DNA of 64,000 bases from Diospyros lotus (lineage: Eukaryota; Streptophyta; Magnoliopsida; Ericales; Ebenaceae): assembly GCF_014633365.1 (NCBI RefSeq), contig NC_068347.1:25956493-26020492 (forward strand), given 5' to 3'. The notes below the pieces were generated by a model, which saw nothing but the letters and a program-made list of their open reading frames with translations, did not search any database and was not told the origin of the DNA. Numbering within the stretch: position 1 is the stretch's first letter; each line of letters starts with the position of its first letter. Below are positions 49,691 through 61,318 of the stretch, piece by piece. The position numbers and the translations under genes are program-made.

Positions 49691-50430
49691 ATTCTCGAAC
49701 GTCACTATCACCTCGAGCGACCTAATCACCCTTTGCATGGGAAGACTGAAAAGGCACTGGGAGACTTAAGAAGCGAATTCAGCATCCGAGACTGCTAACC
49801 CAAATTTTTAGCAGAACTTTTTTACAGAGGCTCAGAAAAACAGTGACAACTACTCCTTCAGCTGCCCAACCTTCTTACTCGATCAGCTCAAGGAGTGGGG
49901 GGCAAGTGATGAGGGAATATTTACAGGGGGGCAATTTTACTGTACTACCCCTGGGAGGTTACCATTAACTCGGAGCCATGTGTGCCAGTAAAGACCAATA
50001 TGCGATCGCCACGTGTCAAGACTTAGGAGCTCCACTTATCTTTATAATCTTTATTATGATTTTGAACTGGAAAGAGATAAAGAAGAAGACTAAGTCAACC
50101 AATGATATCTTTAAATATCCCAAGAATTATCTCTATTAGGGAAGATTATCTTTTTTCCCCATGGAAAGAGGATCAACCTCTCCTTTTGAAATATATCTTA
50201 TCTCCTAAGGGAAAGGCCACGGGACATCTATAAATAGAGGGCAACCTCTACAGGTATGGGATCTGACTCCTAAGGGACTCATATATTATTTTTCCATTAC
50301 TATTATACTCCTCTAAAACCCTATGAACTGACTTGAGCGTCGGAGGGATCACGGGGAGCAAGTCCCCACCCTTTTTGCAGGTACTTGGTTCGAGACAGAA
50401 TAAGGTGATCGGCTCCGCATCATCAGTATC

Positions 50431-51231
50431 TAAATTTTTTAAAAGATTTTAGATATTACAGTGTTGGATCTAATTTAGCTAAATAAAAGATGTAACATTC
50501 AATAACACTAATATTAATAATCTTATTTAAGAAAAAAATCAATAACCCTAAATTTTAATGGAGAGATTGAGATAAGAAATAAGTATGAGTATTCAATGGA
50601 TATTAGAGAAAATGATTAAAAAAATAACAATAGGTTTGACTCAATCATTATTTTTAATATAATTAAGTTAAGGATATGATAAATTAGTGATGAGATTAAA
50701 TAATACTAGATTGTATTTAGGTGACACTATAATTTACTTGGAGGGTGATTGACAAAATAGTTTGACCGCTTATAAGTTATGCAACTTATAAGCCATATAA
50801 CATTTTTCTTTTAAGTGTTTGACAATACTAATTAGTTTAAAAGTTATGTAGCTTAAACTCTACTACAATAGCATTTTAAAAAAGCTTGTGCCCCCAACTT
50901 TTGCAAAAAACACTATTGCGTTAACTGACTTATTTACCTTTTTGCCCTCAAACATTTTTAATATTTACCCTCATTGTCCTTCTCTACTTCCATCTTCCCT
51001 CGAGCTTCTATCATTATCGTTGTTGCTGACATTGCCTCTCATCCAAATCTATCGTTGCTATCGTCCAGCTAGGTCACCGTAAGCCACAATCGGGTTGGTG
51101 AGTCGTACCCGTCGATCGCCACCCCCATCTGCTTCAACTTCTCCTTCGTTGCTAGCCATCCGTCACCTTATTGGCCACTGCTGGTCGTCGTCCCCATCCT
51201 CATCTCCTCCCCCTGTGTGTATGTATGTGTG
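50431..51231. other. Intergenic DNA between the LTR and hAT elements
   Basis: AT-rich at first, then a pyrimidine-rich stretch (about 50890-51220). A short ORF at 50888-51082 has no family features. No gene recognised. Confidence 0.35.
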
Positions 51232-52146
51232 CAGAGATGGCAAACGGGCCGGGCCAAATCGGTTCGCTTAAAAACGGGCCAGCAGATTGCTGGCCCTAGC
51301 CCGGCCCTACACGGGCCCGCGAGCCAAACGGGCCAGCCTAGCCCGCCCAGATTTTTTTTTTTTTTCTGTTTGATACCATTTTTGGCCATTTAGCCCACTT
51401 TGACTACGTGGCCCATTTCCGTTTACCTACTTCCTTCTTTAGTTGCAGGCCAATTCCTTTACACCTGCCATTCTCAAAGTTGTAATGTATTATATCAGAA
51501 GTTACAAAATAAACAAGTAATTTTATAGATATTTAAAACAATTAAAATTAAATTAAATAAGAAAATGGTAGCCACCGCAACTAAAATGCTGCAAGGTTAC
51601 ACATTGTATCAAAGAAAGTGGTATGTGGCAGAAAACTGGTAAAGCAATCCAATCACAAAACATTCAACTATTTAACCAGATAAGCAATTAAAATTACTAC
51701 TATATGAGCATACAAATTCCAGATGAAGAAAAACAACATGCTCAAAGAGTCATTTCTGGAGGCCAAATTACAAATAAGAAGAAAAAAAATAATTAAAAAT
51801 TATGCCTCTAATATTCATATTTTTCATCAACAACTTGAACTTATCTTTAGCTAGGCAACAACAGACAGGCGGCGTGAGAGCAAGGGTAAGCAGCAGCAGG
51901 CAATGAGCGAGAGAGGGCGAGACGAGGGCAAGGGCGAGGGCGAGAGGCGAGAGGCGAGGCTTAGAGCGAGGGGCGCGGGCTATTTGGGGGGGTGTGGTTG
52001 ATTAGCGGGCCAAACGGGCCAGCCCGACCTGCCACCATTTGGCTCGTCGGGCCAAATCGGCTCGACCTTAAATGGGCCAGCAAAATGCTGGCCCTAGCCC
52101 GGTGCCGGGCCGAGCCTCAACGGGCCAGCCCATTTTGCCATCTCTA
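51232..52146. mobile_element. Non-autonomous hAT element
   Basis: Ends CAGAGATGGCAAACGGGCC and the complement TAGAGATGGCAAAATGGGC are the well-known plant hAT terminal type. A perfect 8-bp duplication TATGTGTG flanks it (51224-51231 and 52147-52154). Subterminal GGGCC-rich motifs repeat on both sides (AAACGGGCCAGC), as expected of transposase-binding sites. The 915-bp interior has no transposase; its GCGAGAGG-rich stretch near 51900-51970 is probably leftover leader sequence. Confidence 0.9.
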
Positions 52147-52148
52147 TA

Positions 52149-52154
<6 letters not shown>

Positions 52155-52188
<34 letters not shown>

Positions 52189-53488
52189 AACAACAATAAA
52201 CATATATTTTATATATAATAATATTATATTATTATATTTTTAATATAAATATATAATTTATTAATATTTAATGATAAAATTTTACATCATTTAATATCAT
52301 GTCTATTTTAATATTTTTGTTCAATTTTAATAACTTATCAACTCTTTCAAACCAAACACATAATTATTAATTATTAACTTAAAAGTATATTTATCTAAAT
52401 ACATTATCAACTTAAACACTATTTAATTTTTAATTTAAAAACTAAATAACTTGAAAAAAAAAAAGGGTAAGCCAAACACCCTATTGATTTGTGAAAGATA
52501 TAAATATAATATGAATGTGTATTGAGTACATAAAAAAAAATAATAAGTGGTTCTCCAACTCAAAGAAGAGCTCTACAGATTTGACACTTGCCATTTCTGC
52601 TGCATAACCTTTGCATTTGAATTTCACGTGCCATTACTCCCAACTGTCTACAGAGAAGAAATGTGGAAAAAGGAAGATTAATTGAGTCTAATTTTAGATT
52701 GAACCAAATACGAGTTTAAGTCATTGTCAAAGTAAGTATCGTTAATTTGTCATAATTAAATCAAACATGTTATAAATGTTCCACTGAGTGAGTACGAGAA
52801 TTAAAAAAGAATATAAATATAGATATAATTTATTAATTTTTTTAAATAATAAAGATAATATATTATCCGATGCGAGGTAGCAGGGTTGGGTACGTGGATC
52901 CCATTCCTTTAAGAGGTTTACGTCGTTTTTCTTTTAATGTGTTTGTGTCGGATAAATTTTATGTTGCTATGTAATATAAAAATTTGATCATAAATAAATT
53001 ATAATAAATTTAAATATCAAAATATTAATCTAATAATAGATAATAATACTCCCGTTACAGCTCAAGTTACGTGGCCGTACTTGCCCAAAAAGGTTAACAT
53101 GAGAACATGTAGTTTTGGGGCACAGACGGATTTTGGTAAAAACTTAGGCCAATCTGTCAATATATAAATATACGCTCAGAGGTTTTCGCAAGGCTCATGC
53201 CATTTGCACCAGGTGGCGCTGGCGCCCACAACCTCAGACGACGCGACGGCGATTGGCGGTCCTGCACCCGTCACTCCCAGTCTCTAAGCACAGGATCGCT
53301 GGTCTTTCTCCAATAGTATATATCTAGATCGCAAGTGGTTTCTCGACTTTCCAGCAGCATAGCCCTAGAAGAAACCGACTCACTGTTCTCTATTATTTTC
53401 CCTGCCCAAATTGTTCAGATCAGTGCGGAATTTTGTTGCCTTAGCTCGATTGGTTTCGATTTGATCCTCTCGTCTTTGTAATCCGAGA
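52155..53488. other. Upstream region of TFB1
   Basis: AT-rich DNA up to about 53040, then more mixed sequence nearer the gene. A TATATAAATA box near 53161 could serve TFB1, with a long 5' leader. No other gene seen. Confidence 0.4.
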
Positions 53489-56423
53489 ATGGGAGGCGGG
53501 AAGGTCGTCAAGCGTGCCAAGTACAAGCCTTCAGTGAAGGACCCTGGTGTTCCTGGCGTACTGGACATGGTGATTCTTTCAAATCTTTGTTTTTGTTTGT
53601 ATGCGTGACTGCAATTTATGTCTGCCCACACACGGACATATGGTGTATCTGGAACTTGGATTTGCGGAGGGAAAAGGGAGAACGGGAAGAAGAAAAACAC
53701 TGAATCGGAATTTTGATGGTATATGCATGTGTCTTAATTTGGTGGTTTGTGAGAAATGAGAAGAAAATAACTAGTCTTCCAAATACAACTTTTTTTTTAA
53801 GGTTTCCTTTTAACCTTCCTTTAATCGTCCCAGTTCCAAGCACCATTAACAAGCAATCTTTGATAAAGTAGAAGTCATCGGAGTAATACATAGATAATTT
53901 GTTTCATGGCAATTTCCTAGTGTGATTTTGGCGCAGCTGAAGCCAATGCTGAACTGATGTCATCCCTAAAAAAAAAAAAAAATTACTGTAGATGATTGCA
54001 TGCCATTGATACCCTAAGCAGTGTTTAAAAAAGTGCAAAGTGCCGCATGCTTGGGGCTTTTTTTGTGTGAAACTCAGTGACTTTAGCTGAGTGCTATTAA
54101 AGGGCGTTTCAGAAATACACTTAGTTTTTTTTTCATCAAACAATATGGATGGTTGGATTTGTTTTAAATTTTTACAATAGTTTGGCTGCTTGTATGGAAT
54201 CCTTACCCCAAAAAGTTATTATCAGATCTTCGAAAGATCTAAATAAAATCATATATACATTTGTTTAAAATAAGAAGAAGTCTCAGTTATATTTACCAAG
54301 CAAAAGATATTGAAGGAAACATGTTATTAGGTGTAAATTAGGGGTTGCTAATTTATTCTTAATTGCTTTAAGTTAGGGATTGATGATTGATTCCAGATTA
54401 TTGTAAATTAGGGATTGATGATTGATTCTTGATTGTTGTAAATTAGGAATTGCTGATTGATTCCAAATTAGGAATTGATTGATTGGGGATTGTTGTAAAT
54501 TAGGGATTGATTAACTGGGGATTGTTGTAAATTAGGGATTGATTAACTGGGGATTGTTGTAAATTGGGAATGATTTTTCCTTATTCTTCCATCCATCCTC
54601 TGTATAAATCATGTTATTGAAATAAAATGGATTTTTTTGCCAAACTTTTACAAAGAACAAAAGAAGACTCAACAAAATAAAAAATTACAAATTAAAAAAG
54701 AAGTTTTAGCATATTCAGATCCTTTAACCAGTTTATCTTCCAAGTTCCATCAGGATCAGCAATTGACCAGATTATATCCTTTTATATGTCCCCTATGTGT
54801 TTTTGCTATGGTTGCATGAACTTGTAAATTGTTATAAAGTATAAAGGAAAAATGGTATCTCATCTTTTGTTAGATTTGCAACCCTAATTCTTATTTAATT
54901 TTTTAATAGTTTATATGTTTTATGCATATAAAAGTTTATACTCTTTATCTTATTTATATGCGCTCACTTTGCACTTTGAGCTTAAGCTCCGTACCCTTTT
55001 GTGCTTAAGCCTTAAGTGCACTTAGTGCTTTTCAAAACACTAATCCTAAGGCATTGTGAGAAGGTCACTGACCTTGAATTTGGGTTAGTTGTATTGTTAG
55101 GAATTATGAAATGCATTAATAAATTCATGTTGTAGTGATTGAGGATTAAAGGATTCAAACCTTCTAATGGAGAAAGTTTAGTAAATGTCTATTGATGATG
55201 TATCCGTGGTTCTTGGTTGCAAATTTGAACCATTTCAACTTTTCAGACAGAGGAAAGGTTCATCTTCAGGCCTAACAACCCAGGATCTTCACCAAGCCTT
55301 GACGTACAGTTCAAGTTGATTAAAGGTATTACTTTGGTTCATGTTTGGTTTTTGATATTTTTCGTCAAGGAGCCTTAGGCTTCTTCAGTATTATTCATAA
55401 ATCTTATGTACTTTTGGTCTACTAAAGCAATTAAGCAAATTATATAACTTGGAATGTTTTGCAGGAGTCTTTTAATAAAATTACTGTTCACTTTCTGCCT
55501 GTCTTTTATTCTTCCAATGCATGGTTTAATGCCTTATCTGGGAACTTGATGCTATAGAGGTATAATAAAAAATGAAAGTAATGTATCAAAAGAAGACAAA
55601 GGAATTGACAATAAATTTGTTTATTTGTTAGGATAGAAAATTTGAAAAAAAAATGAATAGATTTTTGCTGTTTGCATTATCTAGAAAAATGCATACATGT
55701 ATGTAATTTGATTTGTTTTTCTCTTGAGAATTCTTGTACCAGAAAATAGCATAAATATTCGTCCTTCTTGCAAAGTTGGGAACCTCATGCACTAGGGATG
55801 ATCTTTTTGTACATCTTATTTTTTCTATTGGTACCAAAATTACAGTTTCAAATTATTTTAGGTACTCACCCTACGTAGATATATATGAATTTTAAATGCC
55901 ATGTGTTTTTGATTGAATTTTTAATGTGCCTCCATTGATCTTTGTCATGAACTGCCAGGACACAAGTTCACCAAGGAGGGATCACATAGGCAAGCACTGC
56001 TTAATCTCACTCATGGACAGGTTGCTTAGGCAAAATTGCCTTTTGTTTTTCTTTAGTTATTGAATTCTTGTTGCAGTATCTCAGTTCATTCTCAGCATTT
56101 AACCTCATGAATCAGGATTATCTGTTCATTTCCCTTTTTCTGACCTATTTAATGGACATGAGGTTAATTTATCATGAATGAAACATGAAGTGCTATGAAT
56201 GCATTGTTGCAGGGTGGGAGTTACATTTTTGAGTTTGAAAACTTCTCTGATCGTGATGTTTGCAAAGAGTTTGTAGGTAGGTCTCTATTCTGGCTGCAAT
56301 AATTATTCTTCGGCTTTTCAGCCCAAAATAAGACTGGATTTTCACTTTGGTTGATTTGGAGTCCATTAATGTTACTAGTTTTGCTGGTTATATTTCTTAT
56401 ATGCATTTTTGTAGCATGTTATG

Positions 56424-56454
<31 letters not shown>

Positions 56455-57888
56455 AAAAAGAGAACAAAGAAAAAGAAGAAAGAGGGAACCGACAGATGTA
56501 TTTATTTTTTTCACTTCTCGTTGTTGTTGATCTATCTCATATATCTTCTTTTGCCGATCTAGAGATTTTATTCTTGCATTATCTCTATGAATGAATTGTT
56601 TAACTTGAGCCATTAACTGTACAATTGTTTAGGATTTGGTTGTACCGGATCTGTCCTTGAGGGCAATTGTTTTATTACAAAAAGAAAATCTTAGGTCTTT
56701 TAGGGGACAAGTGTTAATTTGCAACACTTCCATTCTTCAAAGAATTTAGATATTAATCTTTTGTGTTGGCATTTGAAAAATAGCTTTTTGTACCAAGAGA
56801 AAGTTTAGATGGATTATCTAATTGACATTATGATTGTTCTATTTCTGGCTTTGTACCAGGCTATTTTATAAATGAAATTTAAAATGCTGTGTTCATGAAT
56901 TACATCTACTTAAAGTACTCATCTGAACATTTTTATATTATTATGTGATAACTATTCATATAATAGCATAGAATGCTATTGAAGGTTTTTATATTTTTTT
57001 GTGTGTTGTTAACCATCATAGACAACTAGCTAAAATTTTTCTTATTTTTTGGTTGAACGTTTTTTACTTTAGTATCTTGCATCTGTTGCTTCTTGAATAG
57101 GCAATGCTATTGCCATTGCTGGAGAAGCTGGCAAAAGTGGTGGCAAAAGTGGCTCTGAGAAATCTGCTGTTACACCTCATGATGAACAACTTACCACTGC
57201 AGAAATGGAGCGTCGGATTAAGCTACTGCAGGAAGATGGGTAAGTTTATATTGAAAAGACAGTTTGATACTTTGATTAATGCAATCGTACATTCAGACTT
57301 ATAAGAGTTTGATATACATATAAATGTGTGTGGAAAAGTAATAATAGACTTAAGTACTCAACTACATGTGATTGTTTCTATTAGATGAGTGATGAACAAA
57401 TGTTCTCACCACTAGGAAAGCACAAATGTAGAAGTTAATTGAATTTGCTCATAAGACAGGCCACTAGCTTCTAAGCTCTTTGCTGGAGCTTAACACCTGT
57501 TTCAAAGATGTTAGCAATCTGGCACATAGTTCAGTTTGTTGGCACTAACATCTATCCTCCACAGTGAGTTGCAGAAACTCCATAAGCAATTTGTGATAGG
57601 AGGTGTTTTGACAGAAGCTGAATTTTGGGCAACAAGGAAGGTTAGTAGTTATTAAGATATGATTCAAACATTTTTGTTTTTAGAGCTTCATTTTCCTTTG
57701 AACTCCTGTACAGCACTGGGATGCTTGTCTGACAGAAAGTCGAATTTACAAATTAAGTGCAGAAGTTGCTGGAAGGAGACGCCCGAAAGGTGAAAAGACA
57801 GCGGGTGGGGTTTAAAAGTGCAATGCTTGCAGATGTCAAACCATCAGCTGATGGTCGGGTACAACATATATGCCTCTCTTTCTCTTGG

Positions 57889-57921
<33 letters not shown>

Positions 57922-58403
57922 GGGGGGGGGGGGGGGGGGAGGGTGTGCATGCCCCAGTGTCGTATGTTCATGTGTCTTTGTGTGTTCACATTTAGGTTTC
58001 TCTGCATTTGCATTTCCTTTGCATGTTTATTAGTATGAAAACATGAAGATTTCTAGATAAAAAAACCTACTCGAAAATGTTGAAGCTCTAAGGTAACAGA
58101 TTTTTCTATCCCAATCCAAATGCTAGTTTCAAAACATCTGGATTACTGACTAAACCCTAATAGGCCGTTCTGTAGCTAAGTTAACAGACTTTTTTTCTTT
58201 CCTAACATCTGCGATGAGTTGTTGAATTGCTTCATTCCTTGCAAAAATATGTGGTTATGTTCTTCAGTAAGATTTGTTTTCTCAACTATTTGGATTACTA
58301 TTTTCTTGTAATCACATAGAAGGTTTTGTTGTTAATTTATTTTGAATTTATTTTTCAGTCAAATCGAGTTACTTTCAACTTGACGCCAGAGATTATTCAT
58401 CAG
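53489..58403 (+). CDS. TFB1: TFIIH subunit TFB1 (p62), N-terminal part, eight exons
   Basis: TFB1/p62 is a core TFIIH subunit acting in RNA polymerase II initiation and nucleotide-excision repair in the nucleus. Exons: 53489-53569, 55247-55325, 55959-56020, 56213-56276, 57101-57239, 57565-57640, 57763-57858 and 58359-58403, all with GT-AG borders and phases joining to 214 residues. The N-terminus (MGGGKVVKRAKYKPSVKDPG, then ERFIFRPNNP and GSYIFEFENF) is the PH/GLUE-like domain, about 1-95. A first BSD domain follows about 125-175, with ELQKLHKQFVIGGVLTEAEF and its diagnostic F-W pair. After SNRVTFNLTPEIIHQ I find no further exon: the second BSD domain and C-terminus, roughly two thirds of the usual length, lie beyond the window or are lost. 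Retrotransposons fill the rest. Introns 4 and 7 hold long C/A and T/G homopolymers. Confidence 0.93.
54330..54575 (+). repeat. Minisatellite in TFB1 intron 1
   Basis: Units of about 32 bp containing TTGTAAATTAGGGATTGATT begin GGGGATTG at 54485, 54517 and 54549, preceded by more diverged copies back to about 54330. The surrounding DNA (TGTTATTAGG at about 54321; TATAAATCATG downstream) hints at a copia-type LTR containing the repeats, but its limits are unclear. Confidence 0.7.
56425..56460 (+). repeat. Poly(C)-poly(A) tract in TFB1 intron 4
   Basis: A run of about 20 C is directly followed by a run of about 15 A. Run lengths in assembled sequence are unreliable. Confidence 0.85.
57892..57941 (+). 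repeat. (TG)n, poly(T), poly(G) tract in TFB1 intron 7
   Basis: A (TG)n run is followed by about 17 T and about 19 G. The T/G part is the complement-like counterpart of the C/A tract in intron 4. ORFs drawn through it are artefacts. Confidence 0.85.
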
Positions 58404-58771
58404 GTATGATTTCTATCTTTAACTTTCCTTAAGCATTACCTTATTTTGGATTTTGAGCTTTTAGGATTCCTTTTATCCTTTTTCAGTTCATATAAGCTGA
58501 TGTGCTTTTGCTTTGGCTGGTTATTAAACAGCTGTAAGCTACATACATTACAACTTCCTCTTTGTGGAGGTCAAAGTTAGGCAATTGGAAACATACTTTG
58601 TGACACAAGTTACGTTATTGCTTGGGCATTTAGAATAGGGGTAATTTATTGCTTGTTATTCTTGCTTGTTACACACCTAAGTGACTATCACATTCTTGTC
58701 AGTATCTTCTTTGAATTGTAACTAGTGGCTTATGTCCTGTCAGTAGAGTCTGTCTCATGTGTGGCCCACGA
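58404..58771. other. Intron or 3' flank of TFB1, no exon recognised
   Basis: The sequence directly follows the donor GTATGA. No segment here encodes the conserved continuation of TFB1. Confidence 0.4.
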
Positions 58772-59350
58772 TAGGGGTGTAAATGAACTAGTATGTTCGA
58801 TTAACAGTTCGTGAACAAGCTCAACTTGAGCTTGTTTATCTTCATTTATTAAGTAAACAAATGAATTTGAACAAAAAATCTCTGCCCATTTAATAAATGA
58901 GCTGGGCTCGAACAAAAGCTTGTTTTGCTTGTTTGTGCTCATGAACAAGCTCATGTTAAGTTCATGAACAAGTTCATTTTATAATTCATTTAAAGATCAT
59001 TCATTGTTCGTTTAAAATATTTTATACTTATATTTTATATATTATAGTCCATATAGTGTATTATTTATAAATGATTATATAATCAATTTTATTTTTAATT
59101 AATTATATAATTAATTTATCCTTTTAATGAACAATTTTTTTTTTTCCAATGAAGATATTTATCTTTTGAATATGCTAGTTTATTATTCGAGAACAATAAG
59201 CAATTCTGAAAATGGCCAACTCATTTATTAGGTTCATTTTTTGTTCACGAACAAGCTCGAAATGAGTCTCGTTTAAGTTAAACGAACTGAACACGAATAT
59301 GAAAATATATAAATGAATTGAGCTTGAAAACATTCATAAGTAAACGAGAT
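58772..59350. mobile_element. Truncated hAT-like repeat
   Basis: It begins TAGGGGTGTAAATGAAC, a common plant hAT-type terminus, and is rich in subterminal GAACAAGCTC and its complement. The right end is missing: the sequence breaks where an LTR begins at 59351. No coding. Confidence 0.5.
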
Positions 59351-59789
59351 TGTCACGCCTCAAGGTTTAACCTAGGGTTTTTAAGGGAATTTGGAAGAAA
59401 TCGGGGGAGAGAGAAAGGAAAAGTAGGGGGAAATCAGAAGAATGGAGGGAGATTTCAGAGAGAACAGGGAGAGAGAGTTTGAGGGAAAGAAATCAAATAT
59501 CTTTCAACACCTGCTATTCTCTAGCTACTCTAGCCTATTTATAGGTTGTCTAGGCTTCTAGTTGCTAGAACAACTGAAAGGTACATATAGGGAAACAACA
59601 AAGTACAATAACTAACTAATACATATAATATACTATGACTAATATACCCTTGGGGTCGTAACAATCCCCCCTTATTGAGAGGTTTCTTGTCCCCAAGAAA
59701 CTACTACAACTGTGTTGATGTTTCGTCATCCAATTCCCGCTTGCTCTTCTTCTTCGTTTTCTTCCCCTAAACCTTCCATATTCAGTAAT
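59351..59789 (-). mobile_element. 3' LTR and start of the interior of a second non-autonomous LTR element
   Basis: A 313-bp LTR at 59351-59663 (minus strand TGTTACGACCCC ... GGCGTGACA) is followed by a polypurine tract (complement of ATCCCCCCTTATTG). The adjacent 125 bp of interior resembles the corresponding part of the element at 18987-22838 (shared CATCCAATTYCCGC and CTTCTTCTTC words, and CCTAGGGTTT near the LTR outer end), so the two are probably one family. At 59790 the interior is interrupted by another LTR. Confidence 0.65.
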
Positions 59790-61318
59790 TGTAAGCACCC
59801 CCGCCCGGATATCCCAAGCACCCGGACTACCCGAACGGGAGCACCTACGGGAGGAGAAAAGAATGAGACACCAGACAAAAACCACCCCGGCATGCATACT
59901 CAAAGATGAGAGCAACGGAAGCGAAGAAAAACACATGTATGCACTACGGGTACCCCGCTAACACAGCGGTCACAAGATAAATAAACAAACACAAACTCCT
60001 GTGCCGAAATACACAAGAATCGAGAAAACACCTGGCACAGTAGAAAATAATAGAGTAGACCCTACACAATCATCAGAGTGGATAGGGATTGACGAGACTG
60101 CCTGTACACCACACCGACTCTGCCGTTAAAGCTGACTCCCTTGCTATGGCCCACGTAAGCGCACCACAATTAAAATCTCAATGAGTCTTATATTTATTTT
60201 AAATTAAATCACGCTAATAAAATCCTCGAAGCCAGCTTAATAAATTAAATTTAAATCAGACGACTCAAATTTTCATAATTAATAAACGAATCGAAACAGA
60301 CGAAGGGAGGGTATAAAATATGAGAAATCACAGGGTTTCTCACGGGAATTAAAGAATACGAGGAAAGGATTAGGATCTTGCCTGAAATTAGCTGATTCCG
60401 ACCTCTCTCAAGCTCCCGAGGTAAATTAAATCATTTCCTGGCAAATAACACCACCGGGACTCAAATTAATTAATTTTAATCGCGTAAAATTTATAATTTA
60501 AACATATAATGCTTCTACAAATTATTACCCACGTACCTGATCACTTCCCATGCCGACAAATCCCAAAATTCATTTATTTTTTTTCCTTATTTATTTTTCT
60601 TTCCTTTCTTTTCTTCTCTTTTCTTTCTTTCTTCTTCTTCTTCTCTTCTTCTTCCTTCTTCTTCCTTTCTTCTCCCACGCTCACGCTCACTGCTCCAGCG
60701 CCATTTTTCTTCTTCTTCTCTTCTTCTTTCCTTCTCCTTCTTCCTTTCTTCTTTCTTTTCTTCTTCTTCTTCTTCTTCTTCTTCTTCCGCATCTTCCTCC
60801 ATGCGCACAGCCGCTACCAGCCACCGCCTCGGCCAGCTTCCATGGCTGCAACAGCTGCGGCCGTGCCACCGCCGTAGCTCTTGGCTGCTACTTCGCGCCA
60901 CCACGAACCAGCGCTCCACGTCGCTGCAAGGCCACCATCGATGGCTGCCTCCCCTCGCGAGCTGCTGCCCTGCCTCACTCAGCGGCCATGGCCGAGCTGA
61001 CTCGGAGCTTCCATGGCTGTCACCTCCCTCTTTCTCCCTCGTTCGATCTCTCTTTCTCACTCCCTCGGTCTTGATCTCTCCCCCTCGCATGAGCTCTCGG
61101 CCTTAAACTCTCTCCCGAGCTCTCCCTCTCCAACTCTCACCCTCTGCTCCTCTGTTTTCTTTTTTTCACCAGAAGCTTCAAGAAGCTTCAACGAGAGACA
61201 CACAAAAATAACACTTTTTTTTTAAATAACTTAAATTAATTAACTAAATTTAATTTCAGTAAATTTAGTTTACACTTTTATTATTTTTATTATTATTATT
61301 TTTTTTGGGGGATATTAC
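59790..61318 (-). mobile_element. Long gypsy-type 3' LTR, nested in the previous element
   Basis: On the minus strand it starts TGTAATATCCCCC at 61318 and ends GGGTGCTTACA at 59790, about 1.53 kb. Upstream is the polypurine tract (complement of ATTCTCCCCTCC), preceded by the complement of TTTCGTCCTCGAAATT, i.e. AATTTCGAGGACGAAA, a signature of the pol end of plant gypsy chromoviruses. Within the LTR, 60570-60790 is an almost pure pyrimidine (CTT-rich) strand. Long ORFs through 60509-61106 are low-complexity artefacts. Confidence 0.75.

Larger units (their letters stand above)
46605..50425 (+). mobile_element. Young non-autonomous LTR retrotransposon carrying a captured gene fragment
   Basis: Two 519-bp LTRs (46605-47123 and 49907-50425) start TGATGAGGGAAT, end GCATCATCA and read as identical by eye. 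A perfect 5-bp duplication GTATC flanks the element (46600-46604 and 50426-50430). The primer-binding site TTGGCGCCCACCGTGGGG follows the 5' LTR, and a polypurine tract GGAGTGGGGGGCAAG precedes the 3' LTR. The LTR has a TATAAATAGAGG box near 46929. The 2.8 kb interior has no protease, reverse transcriptase or integrase; it holds a receptor-kinase ectodomain fragment and four tandem arrays. Identical LTRs imply recent movement using enzymes from another element, probably gypsy. Confidence 0.93.

Noticed and set aside
57757..58038. ORFs running past TFB1 exon 7
   Set aside because: They read through the donor site into the intron homopolymer; only the first 96 bases from 57763 are exon.
60509..61106. 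Long ORFs up to 174 residues on both strands
   Set aside because: Phe/Leu/Ser or Lys/Glu/Arg runs from a polypyrimidine tract in an LTR, not proteins.
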